From: Desulfobacterales bacterium | Lineage (GTDB): Bacteria; Desulfobacterota; Desulfobacteria; Desulfobacterales; Desulfobacteraceae | Direction of reading: 5' to 3' | Length of the DNA stretch: 5,685 nt | Assembly: GCA_022361135.1 (NCBI GenBank) | Contig: JAKSBM010000356.1 | Span: 1 to 5,685, forward strand | Translations under genes and position numbers: made by a program | The notes under the pieces: model-generated | What the model was told of the DNA's origin: nothing | What the model saw: only the letters and a program-made list of their open reading frames with translations | Database searches by the model: none | Part shown: one piece after another, positions 1 through 5,685 of the stretch | Position numbering within the stretch: the first letter of the stretch is position 1 | Layout of the letters: every line of letters begins with the position of its first letter

Positions 1-9
1 GATTTCCAT
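1..9 (-). other. Possible start of the next operon gene
   Basis: After the fliD TAG, the minus strand has AAAGGA (27-22) and, 12 bases on, ATG-GAA-ATC reaching the window edge (M-E-I). A small flagellar gene such as flaG or fliS commonly follows fliD, but three codons cannot identify it. The spacing is rather long for a ribosome binding site, so this start is tentative. Confidence 0.25.
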
Positions 10-32
10 GGAATCGTATTTTCCTTTAAAGG

Positions 33-2099
33 CTATTTCTTTTTACCGGCATCGATCATGCTGGAGATGAATTTTTGTTTGGACTTCATCCGTTGCAAGT
101 ATTTGTCCAGGGCTGAAAATTGGGCGGCCATGGTTGTGTACTTTTTATCGATGAATTGGGTTTTCTTTTTAATGTCCTTTTCAATGCGGGATATCTGGGA
201 GCTGACGGCTTTTTTCTCGCTGCTGATGAGTCCATTGGCCCGGGTGAGGCCTTTAATCATGTCGTTGATCTGGTCGGCAAAGCCCCTGGCCGGGGGCTTT
301 CCCAGGAAGAAGGTCTGGACATCCCCAAAATTTTCATCCAGTTTTTTCTTCAATACGGTTTCATCGAGGCTGACATTCCCTTTGCGGGCGGCCTTGAATC
401 CTAGGTCGTGGAGCCCCTTGATGCTGCCCCCGGGGTTGAACCGGGAGGAAATCAGGTTCAGGAGTTGGTCCTTGGCCGCCCGGATGGAGGGGGTACGGGC
501 CAGGCTGCCCCAGGTTTGGGTCTTGGTGTTGTAATCGTCCTTTTTATCGATTTCCTGGATGAGGTCATTGAGGGTGGTGACCATTTTTTTGACCTGGGCG
601 GCAATGCCATTGGTCTGGTTGGAGATGGAAAGGGTGGTGCTTCCGGTCTTGGAAAAGCTGAGCTTGACCCCGTCCACCACATCCTTGATCCCTGAATTGC
701 TGTCCCGCTGGTAGTGAATCCCGTCCATCTGGAAGGCTGAATTCAGGGAGGATTCGGCCGGGGTGATGGTTCGGCTTTCCGTTTTGAATCCCAAGGCTTG
801 GGCGGCTCCGGCCGAGGCGGCATCATCCCATTTGATTTCCACCTTTTTCAGGTTTCCCATCTGTTGAATTTCCAGTTTCCCCGTGGCGGAATTGAATGAG
901 ACCGCGTATTCATGCCCCCCGCCATTGTTCTGGGATGCGTCGTTCATGGCCTTTTCCACGGTCCTGGCCAGCTCTTTGCCGTTCTGGTACACCCCGGTGG
1001 GGATGGTGGCGGTGATGTCCTTTCCATATCCCTTGCCCCCGTCCTCCCGGAAAACAAAGGTGGTGTTGTTGTTCTGGGGGCGGATGGTGACCGGGGAGGA
1101 AAAGGATAGTTTGTGGTCGGCTTCCATGGTGTATCCACTGCCCTTTTGTTCCTTCATGGGCAGGGCATCCAGCCCCTGGAGGATTTTGATTCTGGAATTT
1201 TCCCCGCTCTTGTTGGACTTGAGCACCAGTTTGTAAGCGGACTTGCCCGTGCCCGTGTTGACCAGGGAGGCGGTGACCCCGCCGTTGCCCTTGTCCGTGT
1301 TGATCAATTCCACCAGCTTTTTCAGGGTGGTGCCGGCGGGTAGGTTGATCTCCACCTTTTTGCCCCCCACGGTGTAGGAAAATGGGACGTCCGGGGCGGC
1401 AAATGCCGTGGAGGCCGGGGCCTGCGTCACTTCAATGCGTTGGCCGTCTCCGGCCTGGGCCGGGGTGAGGTTCAGGTGGAATTTTCCATCCTTGCCCTTT
1501 AGGGCTTCGGCCTTGATGAAATTGTTTCCATCACCGTCCGTGTTGGCGGAATGGTTTTTCAGGGCTGTGATAAGACCGTCCAGGGTCATGCCGTTGCCGT
1601 CTGCGGTGATGGTGATGGTTTGACTCTGGCTTCCCTTGCCATATGTCAGGGTCATTTTTTTATTTGGACCCAGGATTTTGGCCGTGTTGGTGTCTGCAAA
1701 TCCCGTCACCGATTTCTGGCCGGCGGGGTGGGCAATCACGGTGGTGTCGCTTTCATTGCCCCGGGAAATATGGGAGCTTTTGGAGGCCAGGCGATTCACG
1801 GTGATGGCATATTTCCCCAGCTTGGCGCTGTCCAATACATTGGCCGAAAGAACCGCGGAATCTGAAATGGAAGATTTGCGTTTCATGTAGGAGGAGGAAA
1901 GGGAGAGATTCAAGGCCGCGGATTTGATGGCCAATAGTTTGGTGTTGATGAGGTTGAATTCGTTTTTCCGCTCCTCCAGGGATTTTTTTTCCTTTTGTTT
2001 TAATTGGATGGCGGCTTCGTCCGCCTTTCTCAATTTATCCAGGATGCCTTGGAGATCCATGTTGGATCCCAATCCCAGTGTGGTGATGCTGCCGACCAT
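33..2099 (-). CDS. fliD: Flagellar filament capping protein FliD (HAP2), enlarged
   Basis: FliD caps the growing filament and guides flagellin insertion at its tip. The N-terminus MVGSITTLGLGSNMDLQGIL is the standard FliD opening (GSITSLGIGSGLDL type) and is followed by a basic coiled coil (about 20-65). Residues 146-226 and 235-310 look like two flagellin-hook-IN-type beta domains, the second starting FSYTVGGKKVEINLPAGTTL. Residues 337-440 are a copy of module A shared with FlgL. The FliD C-terminal domain runs from about 455 (FQMDGIHYQRDSNSGIKDVV), through GFKAARKGNVSLDE at 567-580, to a long coiled coil (625-680) with SSQISRIEKDI and FSALDKYLQRM. At 688 aa it is well above the usual 400-500. 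There is no cysteine. The stop is TAG, with three lysines just before it. It follows flgL by 42 bases in the same operon. Identification is secure. Confidence 0.95.
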   Translation of the reverse strand: MVGSITTLGLGSNMDLQGILDKLRKADEAAIQLKQKEKKSLEERKNEFNLINTKLLAIKSAALNLSLSSSYMKRKSSISDSAVLSANVLDSAKLGKYAITVNRLASKSSHISRGNESDTTVIAHPAGQKSVTGFADTNTAKILGPNKKMTLTYGKGSQSQTITITADGNGMTLDGLITALKNHSANTDGDGNNFIKAEALKGKDGKFHLNLTPAQAGDGQRIEVTQAPASTAFAAPDVPFSYTVGGKKVEINLPAGTTLKKLVELINTDKGNGGVTASLVNTGTGKSAYKLVLKSNKSGENSRIKILQGLDALPMKEQKGSGYTMEADHKLSFSSPVTIRPQNNNTTFVFREDGGKGYGKDITATIPTGVYQNGKELARTVEKAMNDASQNNGGGHEYAVSFNSATGKLEIQQMGNLKKVEIKWDDAASAGAAQALGFKTESRTITPAESSLNSAFQMDGIHYQRDSNSGIKDVVDGVKLSFSKTGSTTLSISNQTNGIAAQVKKMVTTLNDLIQEIDKKDDYNTKTQTWGSLARTPSIRAAKDQLLNLISSRFNPGGSIKGLHDLGFKAARKGNVSLDETVLKKKLDENFGDVQTFFLGKPPARGFADQINDMIKGLTRANGLISSEKKAVSSQISRIEKDIKKKTQFIDKKYTTMAAQFSALDKYLQRMKSKQKFISSMIDAGKKK
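780..1091 (-). repeat. Module A copy in FliD
   Basis: FliD residues about 337-440 show VFREDGGKG (349-357), ITATIPTGVY (362-371), helix ELARTVEKAM (376-385), strand YAVSFNSATGKLEI (398-411) and closing SAGAAQALGF (429-438). Each element lines up with the three FlgL copies. It sits between the IN-type domains and the FliD C-terminal domain, so it is an added outer domain rather than part of the core. Confidence 0.85.
1170..1397 (-). other. Flagellin-hook-IN-type domain of FliD
   Basis: FliD residues about 235-310 have the pattern of the short repeat found in FliD, FlgK and flagellin outer regions: FSYTVGGKKVEINLPAGTTL, then a helix KKLVELIN, then GVTASLVNTG and KLVLKSNKSGENSRI. A more diverged domain of similar design precedes it (residues 146-226, KKMTLTYGKGSQSQTITI then MTLDGLITAL). 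The family name is from recognition, not from a search. Confidence 0.6.
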
Positions 2100-2106
2100 A
2101 TGGTGT

Positions 2107-2111
2107 ACCTC
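2107..2111 (-). promoter_or_regulatory. Ribosome binding site of fliD
   Basis: GAGGT on the minus strand lies 7 bases (ACACCAT) before the fliD ATG at 2099. It supports this start over the in-frame Met14. The surrounding 42-base gap between flgL and fliD shows no hairpin, no terminator and no obvious promoter. Confidence 0.75.
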
Positions 2112-2141
2112 GCAATATTAAATGGGTGTGGATTTCCGGGA

Positions 2142-4445
2142 TTATAAAAAATCCACCAGGGAGAGTTTCATGATCTGGGACGTGGTTTTCAAGGAGGCCT
2201 CATAGGCGGTTTGCAGGCTCTTCAATCGCATGATGGCTTCCACGGCGTCCACGTCTTCGATGGCCGATTTTCGGGTTTTCATGGCCACCTTGAGTTCCGT
2301 GTTCACGGCCAGGGTATCATCCATGCGGTTATTCTTCAGTCCCAGTTGGGAGATGTTTGTGGTCATGGTTCCAAGGTGGGTTTCCAACCGGGTGATGCTG
2401 CGCTGGAGGCCGTCCATGTCATCGGTTTCAAGGGATTGCTTCAAGGCGATGAGGGTTTTGAATATCCCCCATTGGGCCGGTGCGCCCTGGGCCGGGCCCG
2501 TGGAAATGTCCCGGTTTTCAAATCCCAGGGTAGAGGCTGCACCGGCTTTGCTGTCCTGCCCCGTTTGGAACATGAGTTTCACCCCGGCCAGTTTTCGCCC
2601 GTTTGCACCGTCCTCGCCGATGGATATTTTCCCGGTCACCGGATCATGGGTGACGGCGTAATCAATGCTTTTACCCTGGGCCCTTGAGGCGCTTTCCATG
2701 GCCTTTTCCACGGCCCGGGTAAAGGATTTCACATCGGTGTAATTGCCGGGGGGAATCACGGCGGTGAGTTGGCCTGTGTCTTCGGCACTTCTGCCCGGGG
2801 ATATTTCCTTAAAGTTGATGGTATCGTTTACACCGGGCTGGATTTTGATCAGGGAAACCGGGGCATCTCCGGCATGGCTGGATGTACCGGTATCATCGGC
2901 CCCGGCATGGAATCCCAGTGCCTGGGCCGCACCATTGCCGGCCTGGTGGCTCCCCGACTTCCACAGCAATTGCAACTCCGCTGCCCCCTTGGCCTGGATG
3001 GAAAATTTCCGGGTTTTATCATGGTATTTCACCTGGTAGTCCAGTTTGTTCACCGATGCATCCTCCAGGGATTTTTCAATGGCCTGGGCCAGTTGGCCCA
3101 TGTCGGAATACTTCCCCTGGGGGAGGGTTGCGGTGAGTTGGGGGGAAAGGCCATTGCCCGTATCTTCCTTGAAATCGATGACGTGGTTGGTGGCATCAAT
3201 GGTTTTCAGGGTCAGGGGGGAGCTGCCCCGGGCCGGGGCCAGGGTGAGGTTGCCATGGAGGCCCATGTCCGCTCCGATGCTGCGGTTGCTTTCCGGGGTG
3301 TGGATGTGGAATTTAACCCCGCTGCCTTCTCCCGCCGGACTGTCCAGGTTGATTTTCAGGTCGGGTTTGCCGTCCCGGTCCAGATCCAGGTCCACCCCGC
3401 TGCTGCTGCCCTGGATTTCCTTGGGCAGATCATATCCGGGGTCGTTTCGCACCTGCCATTTCCCATCCCCCTTGTAGCTGAGCTCAAGGGGGGAGGTCAC
3501 CGGGGTCTGGCGGGTCAGGGCCTGGGGATTCAGCACCGTGGTATGGATGGCCTTGTCCGGGATCCCCACCCCCTTGATGCCGCCCACCGGGGGCATCTCC
3601 TTGGGGTTGGTAATGATCCGGGTTCCCATGTAACCCGGGTGGCTGCCGTCGGTGGAAAAGGTAAAGGCCTGGGTTTTGGGATCCTGGGAGACCTGGTAGT
3701 TGATCTTGTATCCCGATTCCTCGGATGTTTTGTTCATGGCATTGCGCACGGCCTGGGCCAATTCCTTAGGAGAATAGGTGCCGGCGGGGAGTTCCGCCTC
3801 CAGGGTCCGGATGCTGTCCCTGCCCCGTCCCGGATCCTCCCTGAAGACGATGCGCTGGTTGGTGGTGTCCACCTTAATGGCCTTTTCCGAAAATACGGTT
3901 TTCCCCACCAGGCCCACATCCATTTCTCCTTTTTTTTCCGTGGCCACGGAAAAGGGGGTGTTGCTTCCCTGGTAGATTACCTGGGGGGGATTGGTTTTAT
4001 TGTTGTAGGAAAAGGGGGCAATGTTGTTCCGGGTGCCGGCAAAGACGTATTTTCCGTTTACCTGGGTATTCCCCAGTTTTATGATCTGGTCCAGGGTCTT
4101 CTTGATTTCCTGGGCCGCCACCCTTCTTTCCTTGGTTCCCACCCCGGGGTTGACCATTTTGGCGGCCAGGAGTTTGGCATTGAGAAGTTGTTTGGAAACC
4201 TCCGTTAATGCGGTTTCTGCGCCCTGGAGCATCACCCGGCCGCTGGTCGTGTTTCGGTTCAATTGATCCATGTGGGAGAGTTCTTGGTCCAGGCCGATGA
4301 CTTGGGTGGCTCCCAAGGGGTCGTCGGAAAACCGGTTAATGCGTTTCTGGGTGGATGCCACCTCGGTGGCATCGTTGAGGTCGGTTGTCAGCCGCCCCAG
4401 GCGCTGGGTGGAATTCATGTACATGGATAATGTCGGCACTCTCAT
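2142..4445 (-). CDS. flgL: Flagellar hook-associated protein 3 (FlgL), greatly enlarged
   Basis: FlgL forms the second junction ring, on which filament and cap assemble; it is exported without a cleaved signal peptide. The start is set by a strong ribosome binding site and the family N-terminus MRVPTLSMYMNS. Residues 1-145 are the D0/D1 helical half, with INRFSDDPLGA at 36-46 and QVNGKYVFAGT at 128-138. Residues 655-767 are the returning half, with AIEDVDAVEAIMRL and the terminal SLVDFL typical of FlgL. The roughly 510 residues between hold inserted domains: module A copy 1 (189-266), module B with DLDRDGKPD (320-400), module A copy 2 (411-515) and copy 3 (530-645). At 767 aa it is more than twice the usual enterobacterial length (about 320). 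There is no cysteine. The stop is TAA. Assignment is secure from both ends; the role of the inserts is unknown and probably lies in the exposed outer face of the junction. Confidence 0.95.
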   Translation of the reverse strand: MRVPTLSMYMNSTQRLGRLTTDLNDATEVASTQKRINRFSDDPLGATQVIGLDQELSHMDQLNRNTTSGRVMLQGAETALTEVSKQLLNAKLLAAKMVNPGVGTKERRVAAQEIKKTLDQIIKLGNTQVNGKYVFAGTRNNIAPFSYNNKTNPPQVIYQGSNTPFSVATEKKGEMDVGLVGKTVFSEKAIKVDTTNQRIVFREDPGRGRDSIRTLEAELPAGTYSPKELAQAVRNAMNKTSEESGYKINYQVSQDPKTQAFTFSTDGSHPGYMGTRIITNPKEMPPVGGIKGVGIPDKAIHTTVLNPQALTRQTPVTSPLELSYKGDGKWQVRNDPGYDLPKEIQGSSSGVDLDLDRDGKPDLKINLDSPAGEGSGVKFHIHTPESNRSIGADMGLHGNLTLAPARGSSPLTLKTIDATNHVIDFKEDTGNGLSPQLTATLPQGKYSDMGQLAQAIEKSLEDASVNKLDYQVKYHDKTRKFSIQAKGAAELQLLWKSGSHQAGNGAAQALGFHAGADDTGTSSHAGDAPVSLIKIQPGVNDTINFKEISPGRSAEDTGQLTAVIPPGNYTDVKSFTRAVEKAMESASRAQGKSIDYAVTHDPVTGKISIGEDGANGRKLAGVKLMFQTGQDSKAGAASTLGFENRDISTGPAQGAPAQWGIFKTLIALKQSLETDDMDGLQRSITRLETHLGTMTTNISQLGLKNNRMDDTLAVNTELKVAMKTRKSAIEDVDAVEAIMRLKSLQTAYEASLKTTSQIMKLSLVDFL
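2511..2858 (-). repeat. Module A, copy 3 in FlgL
   Basis: FlgL residues about 530-645 show FKEISPG (545-551), LTAVIPPGNY (560-569), helix SFTRAVEKAM (574-583), strand DYAVTHDPVTGKISI (595-609) and the closing KAGAASTLGF (633-642). The VEKAM codons match those of the FliD copy exactly over 17 bases. The returning FlgL core begins shortly after this copy. Confidence 0.85.
2901..3215 (-). repeat. Module A, copy 2 in FlgL
   Basis: FlgL residues about 411-515 show FKEDTGNG (425-432), LTATLPQGKY (437-446), helix QLAQAIEKSL (451-460), strand DYQVKYHDKTRKFSI (469-483) and the closing GNGAAQALGF (503-512). The closing string is nearly the same as SAGAAQALGF in the FliD copy. It is separated from copy 3 by only about 15 residues, so the two are almost tandem. 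Confidence 0.85.
3246..3488 (-). other. Module B in FlgL: outer domain with DxDxDGxxD calcium-type loop
   Basis: FlgL residues about 320-400 run GDGKWQVRNDPGYDLP, then VDLDLDRDGKPDLKI, then GEGSGVKFHIHTP. The loop D354-x-D356-x-D358-G359-x-x-D362 fits the calcium-type pattern. The order W-x-V/L-x-N-D-P, acidic loop, alternating strand, G-x-G-x-x-F matches FlgK 4974-5213. The string DRDGKPDL also resembles FG-GAP/VCBS loops. Ion binding is inferred. Confidence 0.7.
3648..3881 (-). repeat. Module A, copy 1 in FlgL (lacks the LGF tail)
   Basis: FlgL residues about 189-266 contain the series VFREDPGRG (200-208), LEAELPAGTY (215-224), helix ELAQAVRNAM (228-237) and the strand pair INYQVSQDPKTQAFTF (248-263). 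The same series recurs twice later in FlgL and once in FliD. Unlike the other three copies, it is not followed by the A-A-x-x-L-G-F tail, but by a proline/glycine-rich linker leading to module B. It is a protein-level repeat; limits are approximate. Confidence 0.8.
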
Positions 4446-4450
4446 TGGGG

Positions 4451-4457
4451 CCTCCTT
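4451..4457 (-). promoter_or_regulatory. Ribosome binding site of flgL
   Basis: On the minus strand, AAGGAGG follows directly on the TAA stop of flgK and stands 5 bases (CCCCA) before the flgL ATG at 4445. This near-perfect Shine-Dalgarno sequence fixes the flgL start and allows ribosomes finishing flgK to re-initiate. Confidence 0.9.
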
Positions 4458-5685
4458 TTAGCGGGATGAAAGCAGGGTTTTCATCATTTCGTCGGTGGTT
4501 TTTAATAATTTGGACGCGGCGTTGTAGGCATGCTGGAACTTCATCATGCGGATCATTTCTTCATCCAGGGAGACCGCAGAGACGGCGTTGCGCTGCTGGG
4601 TGAGGTTCTTCACCATGCCGTCGGCATGGAGGACGGAATTTTTTACCCCCCGGGCGGTGATGCCCAGGCTGCCCACCAGGGTGGAATGGTATTCGTCCAA
4701 ACCGGCTTCAATGGGTTTGGATGTGGGGGGATTCCCCCGGGAAAAGTACCATTGTCGCATTTGGGTGCTGTTATCCTGGGCACCGGCCAGGGCCTTGGCG
4801 TTTGCATTGTCCCCGGCATTGATTTCCCCGGTCTTGGAATTCACCCGGCCCGTGGCCAGATATCGGATGTCCTTGAGGGTTTCGTTGGTTTCCATATCGC
4901 CGGCATTGCTTCCCTGGAAAAAGGTGTTGATGCCCAGGGCGGCCAGGAGTCCGGGGCCGTCGCCTCCATTGTCCCCAAATGCAAAGGCGGTGTCCTTTGC
5001 CGGGTGTTTGACCAGGTCAAATTCAATGGAACCGTCTCCGCTCACCTTTTTTTTGAATTTGACTTCAATGTCCCCCACGCCGTCTCCGTCCATGTCCACG
5101 GCAAACCCATTGTCGTTGCCCCCCGGGGGAAGGAGTTTGGCCCGGCCCCCCGTGGGATCGTTGGCCAGGCTCCACCGGCCGCCGGAACGGACCAATTGGA
5201 GGTCGGTGGCTTTCATGTTCAGGGCGCTCCAATTTTTTACCGCGAATTCGGTGTTGTCCTTGGCAAATCCGTTTTTTCCGGAATAGCTCATGTTCTCCGG
5301 GGAATAATAATCCCGGGGCTGGATGACCAGACGGTTGTCCGGTGTGACCCGGGCTTCCACCCCCGGGGATTTCCGGTTGAGTTGGGCGGCAAAGGAGTCC
5401 AGGGTCCAATGCCATTGGGCCCCGGTTTCCGGCCGGCCGATGCCCTGGGAGTCCTTGGGAATCACCCGGCCGGAGTCGTCGGTCTTGATGGTGAAATGGT
5501 CCCCATGGGTCAGGGTGCCCCGGTTGAAGACCAAAAGCATCCCATCCACCTTGACCCGGGCCGGCATTTCCCCGGGATTGATCTCAATGCGTCCCGAGGT
5601 AACCGTGGATTTATATTCCAGGACAATGGGTTTATTTTTATCCCCCCCTTGTCCCAGGGTGCCCCCGGAGATCACCTTGAAATCA
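4458..5685 (-). CDS. flgK: Flagellar hook-associated protein 1 (FlgK), C-terminal part, 5' end cut by window edge
   Basis: FlgK is exported through the flagellar type III apparatus and forms the first ring of the junction between hook and filament. The reading frame is open to the right edge (first full codons D-F-K), so about 408 C-terminal residues are visible. The GTG at 5675 is an internal valine, not a start. Family marks are LLAALGINTFFQGSNA (about visible residues 246-261), which precedes the returning helical region, and the C-terminal helix with SLDEEMIRMMKFQHAYNAA and DEMMKTLLSSR, which packs in the D0/D1 core. Between the outer beta domain (TLDSFAAQLN, residues 94-103) and LLAALGI sits a module with the loop DMDGDGVGD, also found in FlgL. 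No cysteine is present in the visible part. The gene ends with TAA 12 bases before flgL, so the two are surely co-transcribed. Total length and N-terminus cannot be judged here. Confidence 0.95.
   Translation of the reverse strand, partial: DFKVISGGTLGQGGDKNKPIVLEYKSTVTSGRIEINPGEMPARVKVDGMLLVFNRGTLTHGDHFTIKTDDSGRVIPKDSQGIGRPETGAQWHWTLDSFAAQLNRKSPGVEARVTPDNRLVIQPRDYYSPENMSYSGKNGFAKDNTEFAVKNWSALNMKATDLQLVRSGGRWSLANDPTGGRAKLLPPGGNDNGFAVDMDGDGVGDIEVKFKKKVSGDGSIEFDLVKHPAKDTAFAFGDNGGDGPGLLAALGINTFFQGSNAGDMETNETLKDIRYLATGRVNSKTGEINAGDNANAKALAGAQDNSTQMRQWYFSRGNPPTSKPIEAGLDEYHSTLVGSLGITARGVKNSVLHADGMVKNLTQQRNAVSAVSLDEEMIRMMKFQHAYNAASKLLKTTDEMMKTLLSSR
4974..5213 (-). other. Module B in FlgK: outer domain with DxDxDGxxD calcium-type loop
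   Basis: This part of flgK encodes GGRWSLANDP, a glycine/proline-rich stretch, then VDMDGDGVGDIEVKF at about 5099-5055 and a beta-like tail with DGSIEFDL. The acidic loop has D at positions 1, 3, 5 and 9 and G at 6, which is the calcium-binding pattern of dockerin, thrombospondin type 3 and FG-GAP/VCBS loops. Position 12 is V rather than E, so it is not a canonical EF-hand. The same order of elements occurs in FlgL (3246-3488). Calcium binding is inferred from the pattern only. Domain limits are approximate. Confidence 0.7.

Noticed and set aside
23..32. Perfect palindrome CCTTTAAAGG just after the fliD stop, as a possible terminator or operator
   Set aside because: With only ten bases and no loop or T-run it cannot act as an intrinsic terminator; a short AT-centred palindrome arises easily by chance.
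1521..1544. NTDGDGNNF in FliD as a third calcium-type loop
   Set aside because: It has N-x-D-x-D-G but lacks the acidic residue at position 9, and the surrounding W-x-x-x-N-D-P element of module B is absent.
2769..4208. 479-codon open frame on the plus strand, antisense to flgL
   Set aside because: It lies wholly inside flgL, and its translation shows no domain pattern. The opposite strand codes for an unmistakable FlgL. The open frame follows from the codon bias of flgL.
4446..4460. AAGGA at the flgL ribosome binding site as a CsrA site
   Set aside because: The ANGGA match is inherent in a strong Shine-Dalgarno sequence, and I see no hairpin presenting GGA in a loop.
4546..5286. 246-codon open frame on the plus strand, antisense to flgK
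   Set aside because: It overlaps conserved FlgK coding sequence, has low-complexity Arg/Ser/Pro composition and no recognisable motif, so it is a shadow frame.
5673..5675. GTG as the start of the flgK reading frame
   Set aside because: The frame stays open to the edge (D-F-K before it), there is no ribosome binding site, and the FlgK N-terminal D0/D1 region must lie upstream.

Overview
The window carries three consecutive genes of a bacterial flagellar operon, all on the minus strand. In transcription order they are flgK (first hook-filament junction protein, 5' end beyond the right edge), flgL (second junction protein) and fliD (filament cap). Spacing is tight: 12 bases between flgK and flgL, 42 bases between flgL and fliD. 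flgL has a strong ribosome binding site and fliD a moderate one. No promoter or terminator is visible, so transcription probably enters from beyond the right edge and leaves past the left edge, where a possible start codon of a further gene lies.

The proteins have the expected conserved ends: the FlgK C-terminus with SLDEE, both FlgL ends including the terminal SLVDFL, and the FliD N-terminus plus its C-terminal coiled-coil domain. The middles of FlgL (767 aa against about 320 in enterobacteria) and FliD (688 aa against about 470) are much enlarged. Two kinds of module explain most of this. Module A, about 80 to 110 residues, occurs three times in FlgL and once in FliD. Module B, about 80 residues with a calcium-type DxDxDGxxD loop, occurs once in FlgL and once in FlgK. 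These outer domains should be surface-exposed on the assembled hook-filament junction and cap.

The organism is probably a Gram-negative motile bacterium of moderately high GC. The large modular hook-associated proteins and the FlgK string LLAALGINTFF recall Desulfobacterota (sulfate-reducer type), but this rests on memory of family style, not a search. Nearly every base is coding. Long open frames on the plus strand are shadows of the three genes. I see no mobile element, RNA gene, CRISPR array or defence system. The noteworthy signal is the sharing of outer domains among co-transcribed axial flagellar proteins.
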